From Girardinichthys multiradiatus (Eukaryota; Chordata; Actinopteri; Cyprinodontiformes; Goodeidae): a stretch of 64,000 nucleotides of DNA. The stretch's first letter is position 1. Every line of letters begins with the position of its first letter. Of the stretch, positions 20,901 to 35,900 are shown piece after piece. The stretch spans positions 12,632,749-12,696,748 of the forward strand of contig NC_061800.1 in the NCBI RefSeq assembly GCF_021462225.1, in the 5' to 3' direction. A program made the position numbers and the translations under genes. The notes beneath the pieces are model-generated. The model did not search any database, was not told where the DNA came from, and was given only the letters and a program-made list of their open reading frames with translations.

Positions 20901-23900
20901 GACTCTATGTTCACCTATAGTTGAGATGTTCCCATGGCTTGAAGGGGACCCATTATGCAAAATTCACTTTTTGATCGTTTTTATACATCCATTTCTCTAA
21001 AGCTTCTACAAACAGTCCAAACGCAAAAAAAAAAACACACATGATTTCAAAAGCTGTGTAATTGTGACGTCACAGTTACACTGGCGGCGAGCAACATTAC
21101 CTGAGTCCCGTCCCTGATTAGCTACTGAGGTGGAGCTCCACCCACTTGATTTTCAGTAGAGGATCACGTCTCTCCGGCTGGTTTTACCTTACAGGAGCTT
21201 TACAATGGCTACCCTCAAAGGCAGATGTTCTGTTCGCTGCAAAGACCCACATGTGTCCATGCACATTCTCCCGCTATCGAATAACAGAGATTTGTGGTTT
21301 CATTTTATTTTTGAGGGCAATGTTCCCGTCACATTGCCAAAGACAGTACTAGTTTGTGCAAATCACTTCACCACGGACTGCTTTGAGAACTCACATCAGT
21401 ACATGGAAGTACTTATTGTTGTGTTTTATAAGTTTCAGGCTTGTTTTCACGTGTATGATGTGCTGGTTGGGGGTGTGGTCAGATTCAGCTAATTTGCATA
21501 AAAGTGACAGAGCCCTAAAAGAGCTCATTCTGAAAGGAACTCAAAAAAGGGGAAACTGAGGAGGTGAAATCTCATTATCTGAGAATGATTTTGTGCAAAA
21601 AATGTAATTAACATGTTTTGCATAGCCCACAGACCTATCCCAAATGTTTAAAAGGAAGTATAATAGTTTACCTTTAATCTTTTGTTTCCAGACACACAAT
21701 TCAAAATCCTGTAGTACGACTTGGATCGGCTCTGAATTCAGTACTTGCATCTTGATGTGGCTCACAGTTGCCTATTACATCCATCTGTCTCTCCATTCAT
21801 CTTTTTATCCATGATCACTACCTGCTTATACTTGCATGGTTGCAGGAAGGCTGGTGCCTATATCCAGCAGCCATTCAGTGAGAGGTGGGGTACACCCTGG
21901 ACAGGTCACTATCTATTACCTGGCAACACAGGACAAGCAACCATGCTCACTCACTGCCAACGGCAATTTGGAGTGCCCAATGAATCTGTCATGCATATTT
22001 TTGGACTGTGCGTGGGAGTACCCAGAGAAAACTCAATCATCCACAGGGAGAGCATACTAAAAGAAAGATAGCCGGACCCTGACAACTGCAGCCATTATGT
22101 GCCTTTCAAACAATAAAATCCTTTCTACGAAAGGTGTGAATAGTTTTGCAGTGCAGTAAGGAAAACAATGACTGTATTTACATGCCACATAAATAACTAT
22201 CCACTAGCATACTCTCTTATGTAAAGCCTATTTGTGTTTTTTTCTGAATATATTCTTGCCGGACTAAATATAAGCATGTTATTAAATTTGATTGTTAGAA
22301 CCCAAGGTTAAACTAGAACTAAATTAAAAGCATTGAATTCAAAGGATCAGTCTAACTTTTACTGTTTCAAAAGCATAACCGTAGTAAATGGAGCCCTCAT
22401 GTATTATGGGGGCTTTATTATAAATATAAATTTGGCATGAATTAGGGTGGTTTATTTAAAAGTGCTAAAGCAGTTAGTACATGTTCCCATTTATTTTCCA
22501 CCAACATTCTTCATTCGCCACTTTGTGATGCTTTACAATTTTGTAACTTGTTCTTTCTGCCTCCTCACATTTCTCTTCTCATGCCTTTCTCTCTCCAGAG
22601 ACCAGTAAGGTGGACTACGTGCTGTTCCAGGCGGCTACAGCCATCATGGAGGCTGTTGTGCGGGAGTGGATCCTGCTGGAGAAGACCAGCATCGAGTCCC
22701 TCCGGGCATTCCTCCTCACCTACGTCTTACAGAGACCCAAGTAAGTAGGAAAGAAAGAGGCTTTGTTGAAACCACCAGACCAATCAGAGTATCTATCAAC
22801 AACACTCCAGGAGATGAAATCCATCTCCTAATATTTCAGACTTCTGCAGGAATCCAAACAGTGGATTTTTCATATTTAAACACCGTCTGATAAGTTTATA
22901 CTATAAACTATGTACCTCAGAACAAGGTGGCAGCAGTACTATTTTTGCGAAATTATTTTCTGGATCCTTTCTTTTTACCCATACAAAGCCCCTCACCCTT
23001 CTGGATCTTGCTTTCCTCGGTCCATGCTGTAAATGCCATTCTTAAGTTTGAAACAGATTTTTTCCACACGGTGTGGGACCTACGTTCAGCTGAACCAGAA
23101 AATAAACTGAAACTCCATTTAGGTCAGCCTGAGGGCAGCTGCTTGTTGTTTGACAATCCAAAACGTTTTGGTTCTACTGATCAGTCCCAACATGGACACC
23201 CTGACTGATCTTTGGCTATGAACCTGCATAACGCTGTGACGCGCTGGGTATTCTGACACTATACCATCAGAACCAGCCATAACATCATCAGTAATTTGAG
23301 CTAGAGTAGCTCACCTGTTGGATCGGCTCCCTTTGCATTGAGCATGACCCTGTCAGCGGCTCACCAACCCTGGTCCTCAGGTCCAGTGTCCTAAAGTCTG
23401 ATAATGCCCCACCTGTTGAATCAAGTGTGTGGTAACAAGAAAACAGGACATATGCAGGACACGGTGTTCTTGGAAAGTGGACTTTCCAAGATGCAGTTGG
23501 ATTTCCTTCAGTCATTTTCCAGGTTTGGACAAATTTGGGAAAAAGAAAACTGAGGTTGGAAAACCTTTGCTTCTCCAGAAGTTTTTCCTTCTATTTTCTA
23601 AAAGACTAAAGACTAATAATGGCTATTGAAAAACTACATTGATAAAATGATTATATTTAAATTGGATGCTTTATCTTTCATTTACTCACTGAATGATTGC
23701 ACTTTTTTTCCAAAAAGCCAATTTCCCAGCTTTTCTGTGGGTTTTAAACTAGGTCTTGTTAAAATGCCAAAACTGACATTTCTAGGATTTTCTGGAAATG
23801 GAATAAAGATACTAAATACAGCTGATCAATATATCGAATTGCAGTCGTCATGGCAGTATCAATGTGTGCAAAATTGCAACTCCCAAGGACTGCTTGGATG

Positions 23901-26900
23901 CGGTATTTGGTAGGATATCATCTATCAAGGGTCATGCATTCACTCTCTGCATGTCAATAATATATTTGGGTCGTTTGACTCTGACTACTGCTGCTGATGC
24001 CCACTCAAAGTATATATTTAGTAGCTGAGATGCTAAAGCTCACGGAAAACGGTAGGGGTCACTGTGAGGACGGAAAAAAAGAGGAGTTGTTGTCATAGCA
24101 GCATTAAGCAATAGTGTCTTAATTACATGTTTTCCTGATATTGTGCAGTCCTAGTACAAAAGGTCACTAGCTGCTTTAAACAATAAGCATGTATTGCAGG
24201 ATACTTGACAAGATTATGATATTAGAGAGGATCTAAGTTGATCCAATTGCCAAAGAAGCTGTAAAATGTCCCTATACCACTCTCAAACCAGCATTGTGTA
24301 GTTTATGATTTGTGGAACCTGAAGATAATCCAACATCTAACGAAACAGTTTCACAGTCATGTTTTTTTTTTAAAACTCTTTCTAAGTCTAAAATGTTATT
24401 AAAAAGGGGAAAAATTTAGAAATCTGAGTCTAGAAAAGTATGTAGTACAGTGCTGTATTTACTCTTTGGTATTATTGGAGAGGTTAAGATGTGCAAGTTT
24501 ACTTGTTTATGCAAAGTTGATGTGCTTTCTTTGTTTTCCACTTACTATTTAAAAGGCAGCTATGTGCGACTCACTTAAAGCTGCAGTAGGTAGTTTTTAC
24601 ATGTTTTTTAAGAACTGTCACTAAGTCCTGACACTAAAATGTTAGACGGGTTATCTGTGAAAAAAAAGCAAGCTCCTCTGGCTCCTCCCAGTGCTCCTAC
24701 TGCCATTTGCAGAAATACACCGCTCCCAGTCAGAACCAATCAATCCGAGCCAGGAGGAATGTCTTAGTGGCGTCAATTGTTATGGAGCTTTTCTAAATGT
24801 AAGTGATAACATGAGTAAAGACGGCCTCAAACTTCTTCAGGACCATACTCATCTAAAGAAAAAATCTCCCCTTTTCCCTGCAGCCTGCAGAAATATGTCC
24901 GTGAGCAGATCCTGCTGGCTGTGGCAGTCATCGTGAAGCGAGGCTCTCTGGACAAAAGCATCAACTGCAAAAGCATCTTCCATGAGGTCGGCCAGCTCAT
25001 CAGCAGCGGGAACCCCACAGTGGTAAAAGAGAGATATACGTCTGAAAAATGCATCTCAGCTTCTGCTGTGGCAAACTACACACCTCATACTGGTTTTAAA
25101 GGAATTCATTTTAGGAATAAAAATGCCTCCTATGATAAATACTGTTATTAAAAAAAATCTAATGGACATTTGAGAAAACTTATCTAGACGGATAATTAAT
25201 CCTCTGAGAATTACTTTCATGCATCACAGATTTTAGTACCATTAAACTAGTTAGAAGCCTTGCTTTTATTTATCATATTCCAGTCTTATTTCTCTGCATG
25301 AGCTTTCTTGTTTTCAGACTTTATGTGGGTGTTCTGGGCTCAGTAAAGAGAAATTAGTCTGATAATAAAAAATTTTAAAATTCCCCAAAAGCACACAGGA
25401 AAAAGGTTAAATTGTTTTGTAAAATTAGAAGATCTGACGCTGAAGAAGTGTCGTCTTTATCCATTATTTACACCAGTTTCTCAATGTATTGTTGAAATAT
25501 TTTGACACATTTAGAAAACAAAGACTGAATAGCTGTTTAAGTACGTTCCAGCACACTCTTAAAGGCTATTACAGAAACATTCGTTTCGGTATCTTACTAT
25601 GCAAGGAGGGTGATCTGGTGAGATACCTCACTCATGTTTCAGAGAACCAGGGTTAAATCCTTAACCTAAAGTTAAACAACATATATTTCACCCCCCCACC
25701 GCCCTGTGCAGTAGAGGGCACTATTGAGTTTCTGCTTGAATTTATAACCCAAAGCAGGAAAGCCTGCCTGTGCTCCATAGAGGGCTTTTTTCAGTCCATG
25801 CTGATCAAACTGAATACGCTCAACTTTAATTATGACTAAATAAGCTAAATTTACTAGACTTTAGAAATGTTGATCTGGTGTCTTTCAGATCTTTGCAAAA
25901 AAAAAATAAAATGCATTTTTTATAGTTATAGCAAAAATAACAGCTTTCCCCTTAACTTATTTTACAGCATATTGGGAGAAATGACCCAATTTCTTTTCAT
26001 AATATGTATTTATTGAACACCTTAAAATAAAATAAATAGGGATCAGTAAATGATTTACCAGTTAAAACCTTATAGGCCTCTTGATATATTTAACTTTACA
26101 TTGTATGTGTTGTATGAAAATAAAGATACGATTTTTATAATAACCCTTTTAAAACCACATATCATTTAGTCAAAATGTTATTTTTCTTGCTTGCTGATTA
26201 TATCCTATCACAACATAATGATGAACGAGTTAGCATGTTGAGTTTAACTGAACCTTTATTTGTTTTGCTTTGTTTGCACATATTTTAAAAGTAATGTAGC
26301 AAGCATTGGAAAAGCACTGCCAAGCCCACCAGTTATAAGAGCCAGTGTGAAAATGTATCTGCCTGATGCTGATGATCTTGTTTGTATTTGTTGGCTGCTT
26401 CAGTAATGCTGCTAGAAGTAATGAAAGATGTTTTCACATTTATTGCTATATGAGTAGCTTCACAAGCATTTGCACGTTAGTTCATCCTGAGCTTTGTTGA
26501 AATGGATCAAATCTAGAAATTGTCATTTTTCCAGTTCAGCAAAAGCAGCCAATAAAGTCAATTGAATCTTAGCGTGTTGAACATTAAAATATAGTGTTAA
26601 AGCTGGCACTCACAATATGTTTTAGTATGCAGGAAATGTTCGTATTTAATTTTCACACTGTATGATAATTTATGTTTTAAGAAATGATTTAGGGTAAGCT
26701 GTTAGATTTTTTTTTTTTTTTTTTTTTTTTTGCCAAATAAATTAAAGCGTTTCGAAGTCAGTAATGTGTTCCTGTTTCATGCACAAAAATCATTATTTCT
26801 AGATTAAGAAGTCCTTGAGAGGATCTCTTCTTTTAAAATATTATAAATGGTGGATAAGTGGTGTTTCTGTAGGGCTGACTTAGTCAAAAATGACGCTAAA

Positions 26901-29900
26901 ACTGTGAACCGAACCATGGATTTTGAGAACGGTCACACCACAAACTTTTTTTTGTTGATCTGGCAAAAAATGTTTGCTATATTGTACAAAAACTTCAAAT
27001 ATTGTAAAAAATCGAGGGTGAACATACCCTACAGTTCTACAGTGACATCCCATTCTTAGTCCATAGGGTTTAATATGATGTTGGCCTAACTTTTCAAGCT
27101 GTGTGAAAGGTTACGGGGGTCACCGAAGAGGTTATGGGGAATAGTGTTGGTGCCACTGTGGGTTTGGATAATCAACATCAGTTCTTCTTCACAAACAGAA
27201 TGTCTTAATGGAACATGAAATTCACAGCTTGTTGTGTTTCTGCAGTTCCTTTAGTTTCTATTTGCATGCAGAGGTTCTCAGCAGTATAATGAAAAGCCAA
27301 GATTTATTCTATGCTTTTAGAAGTGATTCTTCACTTTTCCTATCTAGCAAAGAAACAAAAGTCATTTTGTAATATTTGGTAAAAAAAAAAAAATATTTTA
27401 TCAGCTTTTTGGATCTTAGTCCGAAAATCTGTCATTCTGTGTGACAAGCACACAATCTTCTTCTCTACAGCAAACCCTGGCCTGCTCCATCCTGACCGCT
27501 CTGCTCAGCGAGTTCTCGAGCTCCAGTAAGACCAGCAGCATCGGCCTCAGCATGGAGTTTCACGGCAACTGCAAGCGCCTCTTCCAGGTTTGTTTGCCTT
27601 TAAGCCTCTCCTTTTCTTCACCATTTCCCCATGCTTTCAGCCCCTAATCTTTAATCCCCTCCAGGAGGATGGCTTGCGTCAGATCTTCATGTTGACTATG
27701 GAGGTTCTGCAGGAGTTCAGTCGCAGAGAAAACCTCAACGCTCAGATGTCCTGTGTCTTCCAGCGCTATCTGGCTCTGGCCAACCAGGTCCTCAGCTGGA
27801 ACTTTCTGCCTCCCAATCATATCCTTTGTTTCTTTAAAAGCCATCTTTTCATGGACTTGCCGAAAAAACAAGTTAATTAAGAAAAAAATTAAAACCAGAT
27901 TTGTTAATATAGGTTGCTGCCGACAACTCTGATTCCTTTTTAATCACACTCTTTGAACGCTTTACCATTTTGTTTTTACATAACAAGCTTCAATCTGTTA
28001 GGCATTCTTTAATAGACCAAAATAAATTAGTACATAACTGAGGAAATACTTAGTAGAATCACCTTCTTTGCAAATGCGGCTACAATTTGCATTAACTCTA
28101 CCAGCATTTGCATGTCTTTTTTCAAGCTCTGATTGGATGGAAAACATAATCTTCAAGTCATGTTAAGGCATTGATCTGCTTTGATCTAGGCCATTCCATT
28201 GTGCCTCTGGCTGCGTGTCTACGCTCATGAGTCCTCAGCCCAGTCTTTCTGTTAGTCAGCCTCTACAGATTTACTTCCAGGATTTTTCTTGTATTTACCT
28301 TCCCTGTCCTTGCGGAAGAAAAGGTCTTCCTATAGCATGATGCTGCCATCATTATGTTTCACCATATGAAAGTCGTGTTCAAGGTGATGTGCAGTGTTGG
28401 TCTTCCACCACTCATGGCTTTTATGCATGTAGGCCAAAAAGTCCAATGTTGGTATCATCTTACCAGAACACCTTCCAAATGTTTCCTGTGCTGCCTTAAT
28501 GGCTTGTGGCAAACTGCAAACAGGACAGCTCATGGCTTTTTTTCATTGTCCTTCTTTCTTTCCACCACCTTTCCATAAAGGACACACTTGTCAACAGATT
28601 CTCCTACATGAACTTTTCATCTCTGCAGCTCCTCCAGAATTACCATGGGTGCCTTGTCTGCTTCTCCTGACTGATACTCTCCTTGTCTGGCATATCCGTT
28701 TAGGTTTGCTGTTGCGCCATATTCTTTGTATATTCAGATGATGGGTGGAACTGTGACATGGTGAAAGCTCGGGATGTTGTTTTCTGACCTAAAGCTACTT
28801 TAAACTTCTCCAAAACGTTCTCCCTGACTTGTCTGCTGTGTTTCTTGGTCTTTGTGAGTTTTGAAAACAACTTATCATTTTCCGTCCTTACAATGAAGGG
28901 CTACTTCTAGTTGGTCTCTAAAATAAAGTTCAATTTCTGTATGACAAAATGTCAGAAGTTTTAAGGGGTTTGAATACTACTTCTGCAAAACATCATAAGT
29001 CTCTTCTTCACTGTGTGTGGGTGGGGGTGTGTGAGTGTGTCTCCAGTTGCCCAGAAATGCATGTCTTGCCATCAAGCTTTGCTTTGTAGTTCATCTCTTG
29101 TGCACACATCCGTGTTACGTTTGCAGTTGGCCGCATTGCTGAGCAAACTTAGGCACTCTGAGTGTGTGTCTGAGTGTCTGTGTGCTCACCCTGCCTCATT
29201 ATGGCTTTAATCCCCACAGCCTGGCATCCTCTCGGCCTGTCTGAGGGGATCTGGAGTGGCGCTTGCTGCCAGCCAGAGTTATGTATCATTTTCAAAGAGG
29301 TGCCCCCCCCCCCCGCGGCCATTGCCTGTTTCATTCCAACAGCACTACAGCCCCGCCTTGGCTTGTCGAGGCTCCCCTTGGTATGCCCAGCACGCTCGGC
29401 CCGATTTGTGTGTTCTCAAAAACCCGCTTTTATGTTTTAAAGGGGATTGATATTAATTTTTAGACGCAGGTTTAATTTTGTTTTAGCGGCATCTTTATGA
29501 AACCGAAAGAGCAGTCGATGTTCATGCAAGGAGCTTTAGGTTTGAGCTTAAAGCAGAGGACGGTTGGTGTGGTCCTCATTTAAATTACCCTGGTTTACCC
29601 AGCTGTGATCGCTCATACAGTCTCCATTCTGCTGTTGCATCTGTCGCATGCTAGAACATCTAGAGTAATATTAGGATATTACGAACCTATTACTAGCATC
29701 TTAGAGTTGTAGTGATTATCTGTACTGGTCGGCTATTAAACTCAGTGGGTGATCATTTGATCGTTCAGTTCAGCTCTATTAAAGCCGTGTCATTTGAATG
29801 TGTTTTAGATTTGAATGCAGACTTGTTAATCATGAGTTCTTCCAAGGCACAGTGCGAGTTCTGCAGCTTGAAATTTATGTTAAACTGTACTTTTTTTTTT

Positions 29901-32900
29901 TACTTTTTGTTGCAGCTAATTGCTTCAGAACATCAAACAAATTTTAATATCAGACAAAGATAACCTGAGTGACTATGAAATTTACTTTTGTCTTTTTTTA
30001 AAAGACGGAGGCTTTCCCAAAATATCTGGGCCTTTTTCCGCCAGGTCTGTCTAATAAATAAAATCATCTTTTGAATTCTGATTTCTAGTTAATCTGTTTG
30101 TTGTTTTCTTTTTTTAAATGGTTAAAACAGTCTGATCTGAGTTACACAAGTGTGACAAATTAAGGAAATTATTAATCAGAACCCTGTATCTAAATTCAAA
30201 GAATAATTTGATCTAATCTTTCACTTTAGCAAATGATTTCTTTAAACAGTTTCAGACGTGTTGCAGTGCACATTTGACATTAAACATGATTACTTTCAAG
30301 GCAAGTTCATTATTTAATCATCAGCTAAAACCAGATGAATGAAGCAAAGATAGCTGGGTAATTTCCAAACGCAGGGATCTTTCGTCCTGGTGTTGGTTTC
30401 ACATAAATAGAGCCGTTCTGTCTTCTTCACGTTGACTTGTCATAAATGTTGACTAGCATCTCAGCCCATAAAAATAGTTCATGATGTCTTAGATCAAGTG
30501 GCGTTCTCCTTGAAATTTGCCGTGCGTGTGAAGTCTTGAAATGCCTGAGCTGTTGTTGAAAAGTAGAACAGATTGATGAAGGCTTTGGGAGGCCCCGAGG
30601 AGTGCTGCCTCCTGTCTTCGAGCGCCGCAGCATGCCTGGTTCTGTGTGGTGTGATCTGAACGGATGAGTTTCCACAAACATAGGCATGCAGGTCACTTCG
30701 CCTCAGTGCCGCCTGAAGCTCCCTCTTTCAGCTCTGCCGTCCTCTTGTGGACACACGCTTCCCAGGCGTCACTCCACACCGGGCTGGATTGCAGCCGGGG
30801 TCACGGTCAGGCCTCCGGGCTGTAAACTCCTGGAACTCTCAGACAACTCAGCTGCTTCCATAATTGTGCATTAACCTTTGTATTCAGGCGCTTCTGGTAA
30901 TGTTTAGATGGCACTGGTATGATCAGCTGTGTCACTGGAAGTTTCAAACTTTTCTTTTAGTCGTTATCTAAGGAGGAATGTGTTGAATTCATTTGTATTG
31001 GCCGACTCAGGGCGACTGTGACTCAGTGGGAGGATTCGTCATTACAGTCGGAAAGTGAAAGTTGTAAGTTAGATTCCAGCTTCTTGCTGCCCTGTTGATC
31101 AAACCAACGTTCATGTCATTATGATTTTCATTGTCGGATTACAAAACGATGCCAGTCTTAGGTCCGTCTCATGGTCCAATCTATGGCTGCCAAGAACTAA
31201 AATTTTCTTTCCAATTACTTTTTCAATTAATGAAACCTCAAAAAATGAGAACCTATTTCATTATTTAGGTTTTTTTGGCCAACCAAATTTGGCTTTTAAT
31301 TGAAGACAGCAATATGTTATAAATCAGAATCAGAAAAGCTTTATTGCCAAGTACGTTTTTGGACATACAAGGAATTTGTTTTGGCGTAGTCGGTGCAATA
31401 CAATACAAATTAAACAGTATAAACATATCTACAATATAATATAAATATATGTGCACAGTTTTAAGTGAGTTAGAGTAAACAGACTATAGTCAGGGTAATT
31501 CATACAACCAATTAACTGAAAGAACTGAACATGCGACAGCAGCAATAAAGCATCAAGAAAAGGAACATCCATCCAGTGATGCTTTCTTTGCTGTCGTCAG
31601 AAATATGTTTATTTGCCATCTTTTTCACACAGACAGCAAATAACGTGAATTGCCAAGAATGTCAAAATTTGTGGATTTTTATTTGAGTCTTAATAAGTTC
31701 CTAAATTTGTAACCGAATCATATCACATTCTTAGTCCGTTCTTGCAATTCCTGAGCCATTTGTAACTTTGGTGCCAAACTCCTGAATCCAAAACAACTCG
31801 GTTAATTCTTGACAAATTCTTAGTCTGTCCTTGGGTATTTTAACCGATTCCTGCTTGATTTGTAGGAATCCCTATGTGTTCTTAACCAGGGATTCATGAG
31901 GCGTTGTCTTGACCTCTCAGGGCCATCGCACCCCTAAAACAGCCCCCATTGCTCTTCTGCTCTTAAAAAAAAACTAATAAAAAAGTAAATAAAAGTAAGA
32001 CTTGGTTTTTGAAATTTTGTTTCATCATTTTTATGTCCAGAAACAATCACTTTAGTTTTTACATTTTATTGGCAAAAAACAATCACCTTAAACATTTTAA
32101 CTTCCAAATATCAACAGTCATCAATCAGATAGCATGCACTCCTGCTAGTCCCTCATCACTTTTTATTACATCTTTATGGAAAATCACACATATTGTCCCA
32201 AACTGAAATTCAGCTGGACCTGATTCTTAGGTCAGCGTATTGTTAACTGATTCCTAACATTCGTGCAGTGTTCTTAATAGATTTTTATAAAGAATTATTG
32301 ACAATATTCATGTAAATTAAGCCAAATCCCCAGATTTATCTATTGTACCTGTGTTATAACTGAAACTTAGTAATAATAAAACATGGAATTTCAAAGGAAA
32401 ATTGAGCAGGTGGACATTGAATCCATACAGCAGCCTATAAAAACAGCTCTGAGGGCCTTTGTTTTTCTGTCGACTCATCATTAGAGTGTGACTCTCCTGC
32501 ATTGAGCTGTTTCAACTGAACCTTACAAGGCAAATTAATCCTGTCATTTATTGCCCCCTAACTTTAACTGCTCCTAAAATTTAAAACCACTCACTCCTTA
32601 GAAGTTATTACAAACTGGGAAATTCATCACTTGAGGCATATTCTTTATTCACCATGATCATTATTTAAAATACAATTTGGATGAAGCTGGCGTATGATTG
32701 GTTTAGATAATTGACCTCTAAAGACGGAAAAGTGTAAGAAAAATAAAACCCTAAAAAAAAGGTGTCAGCTAAAGATCTTGTTCCTGATTGTTATAGTCAT
32801 TGAAAGCCATTGAAGATGTCAACTAGTTGCTGCAGCTTTATAGCGTCAGTGTCTCCTTTTTTCCTCAGACACGTGCACTCAAAGCTTTAAACAAGTCATA

Positions 32901-35900
32901 AGATGCCCAATATTACCATGGTTGCCAAGTCAGTCAACAGGCTGTCCATCTGTTAAGGTATCTGTAGAGAATACTATAAACCTCAAGTTACTTTTAACAG
33001 CTAATCAAGTACTGCAAATGTCCTACAGGGGTTACACAATGAAACTGAAACACCTGGTTTTAGACCACAATAATGTATTACTATGGTGTAGGGCCTCCTT
33101 TTGCGGCCAATACAGCGTCAATTCATCTTGGGAATGACATATACAAGTCCTGCACAGTGGTCAGAGGGATTTTAAGCCATTCTTCTTGCAGGATAGTGGC
33201 CAGGTCACTACGTGATACTGGTGGAGGAAAACGTTTCCTGACTCGCTCCTCCAAAACACCCCAAAGTGGCTCAATAATATTTAGATCTGGTGACTGTGCA
33301 GCCCATGGGAGATGTTCAACTTCACTTTCATGTTCATCAAACCAATCTTTCACCAGTCTTGCTGTGTGTATTGGTGCATTGTCATCCTGATACATGGCAC
33401 CACCTTCAGGATACAATGTTTGAACCATTGGATGCACATGGTCCTCAAGAATGGTTCGGTAGTCCTTGGAAGTGATGCGCCCATCTAGCACAAGTATTGG
33501 GCCAAGGGAATGCCATGATATGGCAGCCCAAACCATCATTGATCCACCCCCATGCTTCACTCTGGGCATGCAACAGTCTGGGTGGTACGCTTCTTTGACA
33601 TTACCCTGGATACCGTGGCTCTTGATACATCACAAAGACTTGCTCTCTTGGTCACAGATGCACCAGCAAGACGTGCACCAACAATTTGTCCTCTTTTGAA
33701 CTCTGGTATGTCACCCGTAATGTTGTGTGCATTTCAAAATTTTGATCAAAACTGTGCTCTTACCCTGCTAATTGAACCTTCACACTCTGCTCTTACTGGT
33801 GCAATGTGCAATCAATGAAGACTGGCTACCAGGCTGGTCCAGTTTAGCCATGAAACCTCCCACACTAAAATGACAGGTGTTTCAGTTTCATTGTCCAACC
33901 CCTGTATATCTCTGTAGCAAAGTCCAGTACCGAGGTATCAGCAGAGATGACTCTTTATGTAAACTTTTAAACTGCTCTGGATCAGTGGTTTTATGATATT
34001 GATTATGATTATTTGGAATGTGGAGGAAAAAGCTATTGCTTGTATCCAAAGTCAAACTGTTACCTTTGCTACTTTTCTAATGTTTTCCTGGAGAATGTAG
34101 GAAGATGTTGTGCCTTCGGCTCAGGCTGCTGCAAACAAAGTGCTGAATATTTCTAAATATTCCCTTGAGTTTAGAGGCCTTTTGATGCCTTAATAATGTG
34201 CGGGTCAGATTAACAAACTGCTCTGACAATGTTCAAATACAAGGACGGAAAATGAGTCCAGATGCATAAAAAGAAAAGCTGTGAAAGACATTCAGAAAAT
34301 GGAGGAACTATTGACCTACGCCATTTCCTAGGATTTACATTATGGTCTTGGCTGCCAACACACTTGAGCATAAAACTTTACTCCCAAATGGGAAACACAT
34401 GTATAACACAGCCAACCATGCTAAACTTAAAAATGTGCCTTCTGATCTGTTGTGAATCCACAGAACATTCTTAGTTAAGCTATGAAATATCTAGAGGTTT
34501 TTCTTTCTTTCTTTCTTTCAAATTAAATGTAGTTTACAAATAGATCATGTTCTGAAAAAGACAAACGCATATGAAAAAGGGTGACGGAAGATTTTTTTTT
34601 TTTTTTTTTGGTGGTTTTTGAGGGATTCTGTAATTTTTTTGTTCTGTTCATGGAGCCATATTACTGCGAGAAGTGTTTATCAAAGTCCAAAGACTGGAAC
34701 ACTTGAATATAAAGACCGAAACCTTTAAGGGAACCCACATTTAAACTGAAACAAAGATTTTCTCTCTGTTTCTGCCACTTGACTGGAATTTCTTTAGTTC
34801 ATCCCTACATCAACACAGAGAATTTCATTCCAAGTAATATAAACAAGTCCTGCTTTTAAGTAAAGGTTGTCCCTTCAGGAGTTATACAGGTAATGGTTTA
34901 GGACAGGATCAGTTTTCACAATAGCTCTTCTAAGGTCACGTTCTGAGCATTGTGGCCCTGAGGTCAGGGTTGTGTAAGTCAATGCTGAGTGTTGGCCTTG
35001 GCCCTGACCCACCACTAAGAATCCTACACGACCGCTATCTAAACAACGGTGGGAGGGAGTAAACAGCTGATTGAAACGCTGATGGATGTGCAGAAGGCTC
35101 ATTCATTTAAAGAAAGCATAGGGCAGAATCTCTTTAAATTACCATACCATGCAGTTCATCAAGGATTTGCAAGAATACAGAGAAAATATTCATCTCTTCT
35201 TGCTCCATTACATACATTTGTCTTCTTGGATTCCCAGGAAAAAAAAACCCTGGCATGAAAAACCAGTGTGTAATTGCTTTATTATTGGTTTGCCCCACTG
35301 GAGGGAGAATTAATGACAACTACTGCCTAAACAGATGGGGACACAACAGTAGAGGGAAACGGTGGGGGGAGAGACAGGTCACGGAGGAGGTATTCCTGGA
35401 CTGTTATTCCACATGGCGAGGCTGTAGGGCGGTCTTGAGGCAGGATATATCACTTAAACCCCACCACGCGCCGTCGCATAGCGCTGTGGTCTTTGCACGG
35501 CCACTGGCAGACGCTCAGCCTGCCTCCTTGTGCAGTGGGGTCCTCCTCGGCGCTGATTGCCCATAATGAATAGGGGATAGAAGAGAAGCCCACTAATCCA
35601 CGGTCCTTCAGCGTGAAGGTTGTTCAGACTTGCAAAATGTTGAGATTACCAGGATCAGCAGGTTCTTGGCTATTTAAAACCGTCACAAAATACTACCAAG
35701 TTAATTGATCCGTTTTTGTACAACAGCTGAAACGTTTTGGTCTGTTCTAATAGAGCTGGAGAGAACCCATTTGTTTAATCTTGTCGTCGTACAGGTAAAC
35801 AGAAATAAACAGGAAACAGATCCCAGCACATTTAAAAATTAACCAATTGATGTTATTTGTTGACACTTTGAGTTAATCATCCATGACTCCCATCTTTTAG

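Larger units (their letters stand above)
14753..22598 (+). other. xpo4: xpo4 intron 2 (GT-AG, 7.8 kb), mostly transposons
   Basis: Donor GTAATT, acceptor TCTCCAG. From 15240 to 21675 the intron is an almost unbroken row of DNA transposons, described separately, with spacers of 9 to about 310 bases. 14753-15230 and 22080-22590 contain nothing I recognise. Confidence 0.9.
22741..24883 (+). other. xpo4: xpo4 intron 3 (GT-AG, 2.1 kb)
   Basis: Donor GTAAGT, acceptor CCCTGCAG. Contains a diverged foldback-type fragment near 23365-23520 (CCTGGTCCTCAGGTCCAGTG), an hAT-like repeat copy at 23838-24153 and an hAT-like MITE at 24576-24790. Nothing else is recognised. Confidence 0.9.

Noticed and set aside
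27800..27840. A GT donor for exon 6
   Set aside because: The nearest GT lies inside conserved coding sequence (CAACCAG|GTCCTC) and would remove [10 protein letters not shown], so the AT-AC border fits better.
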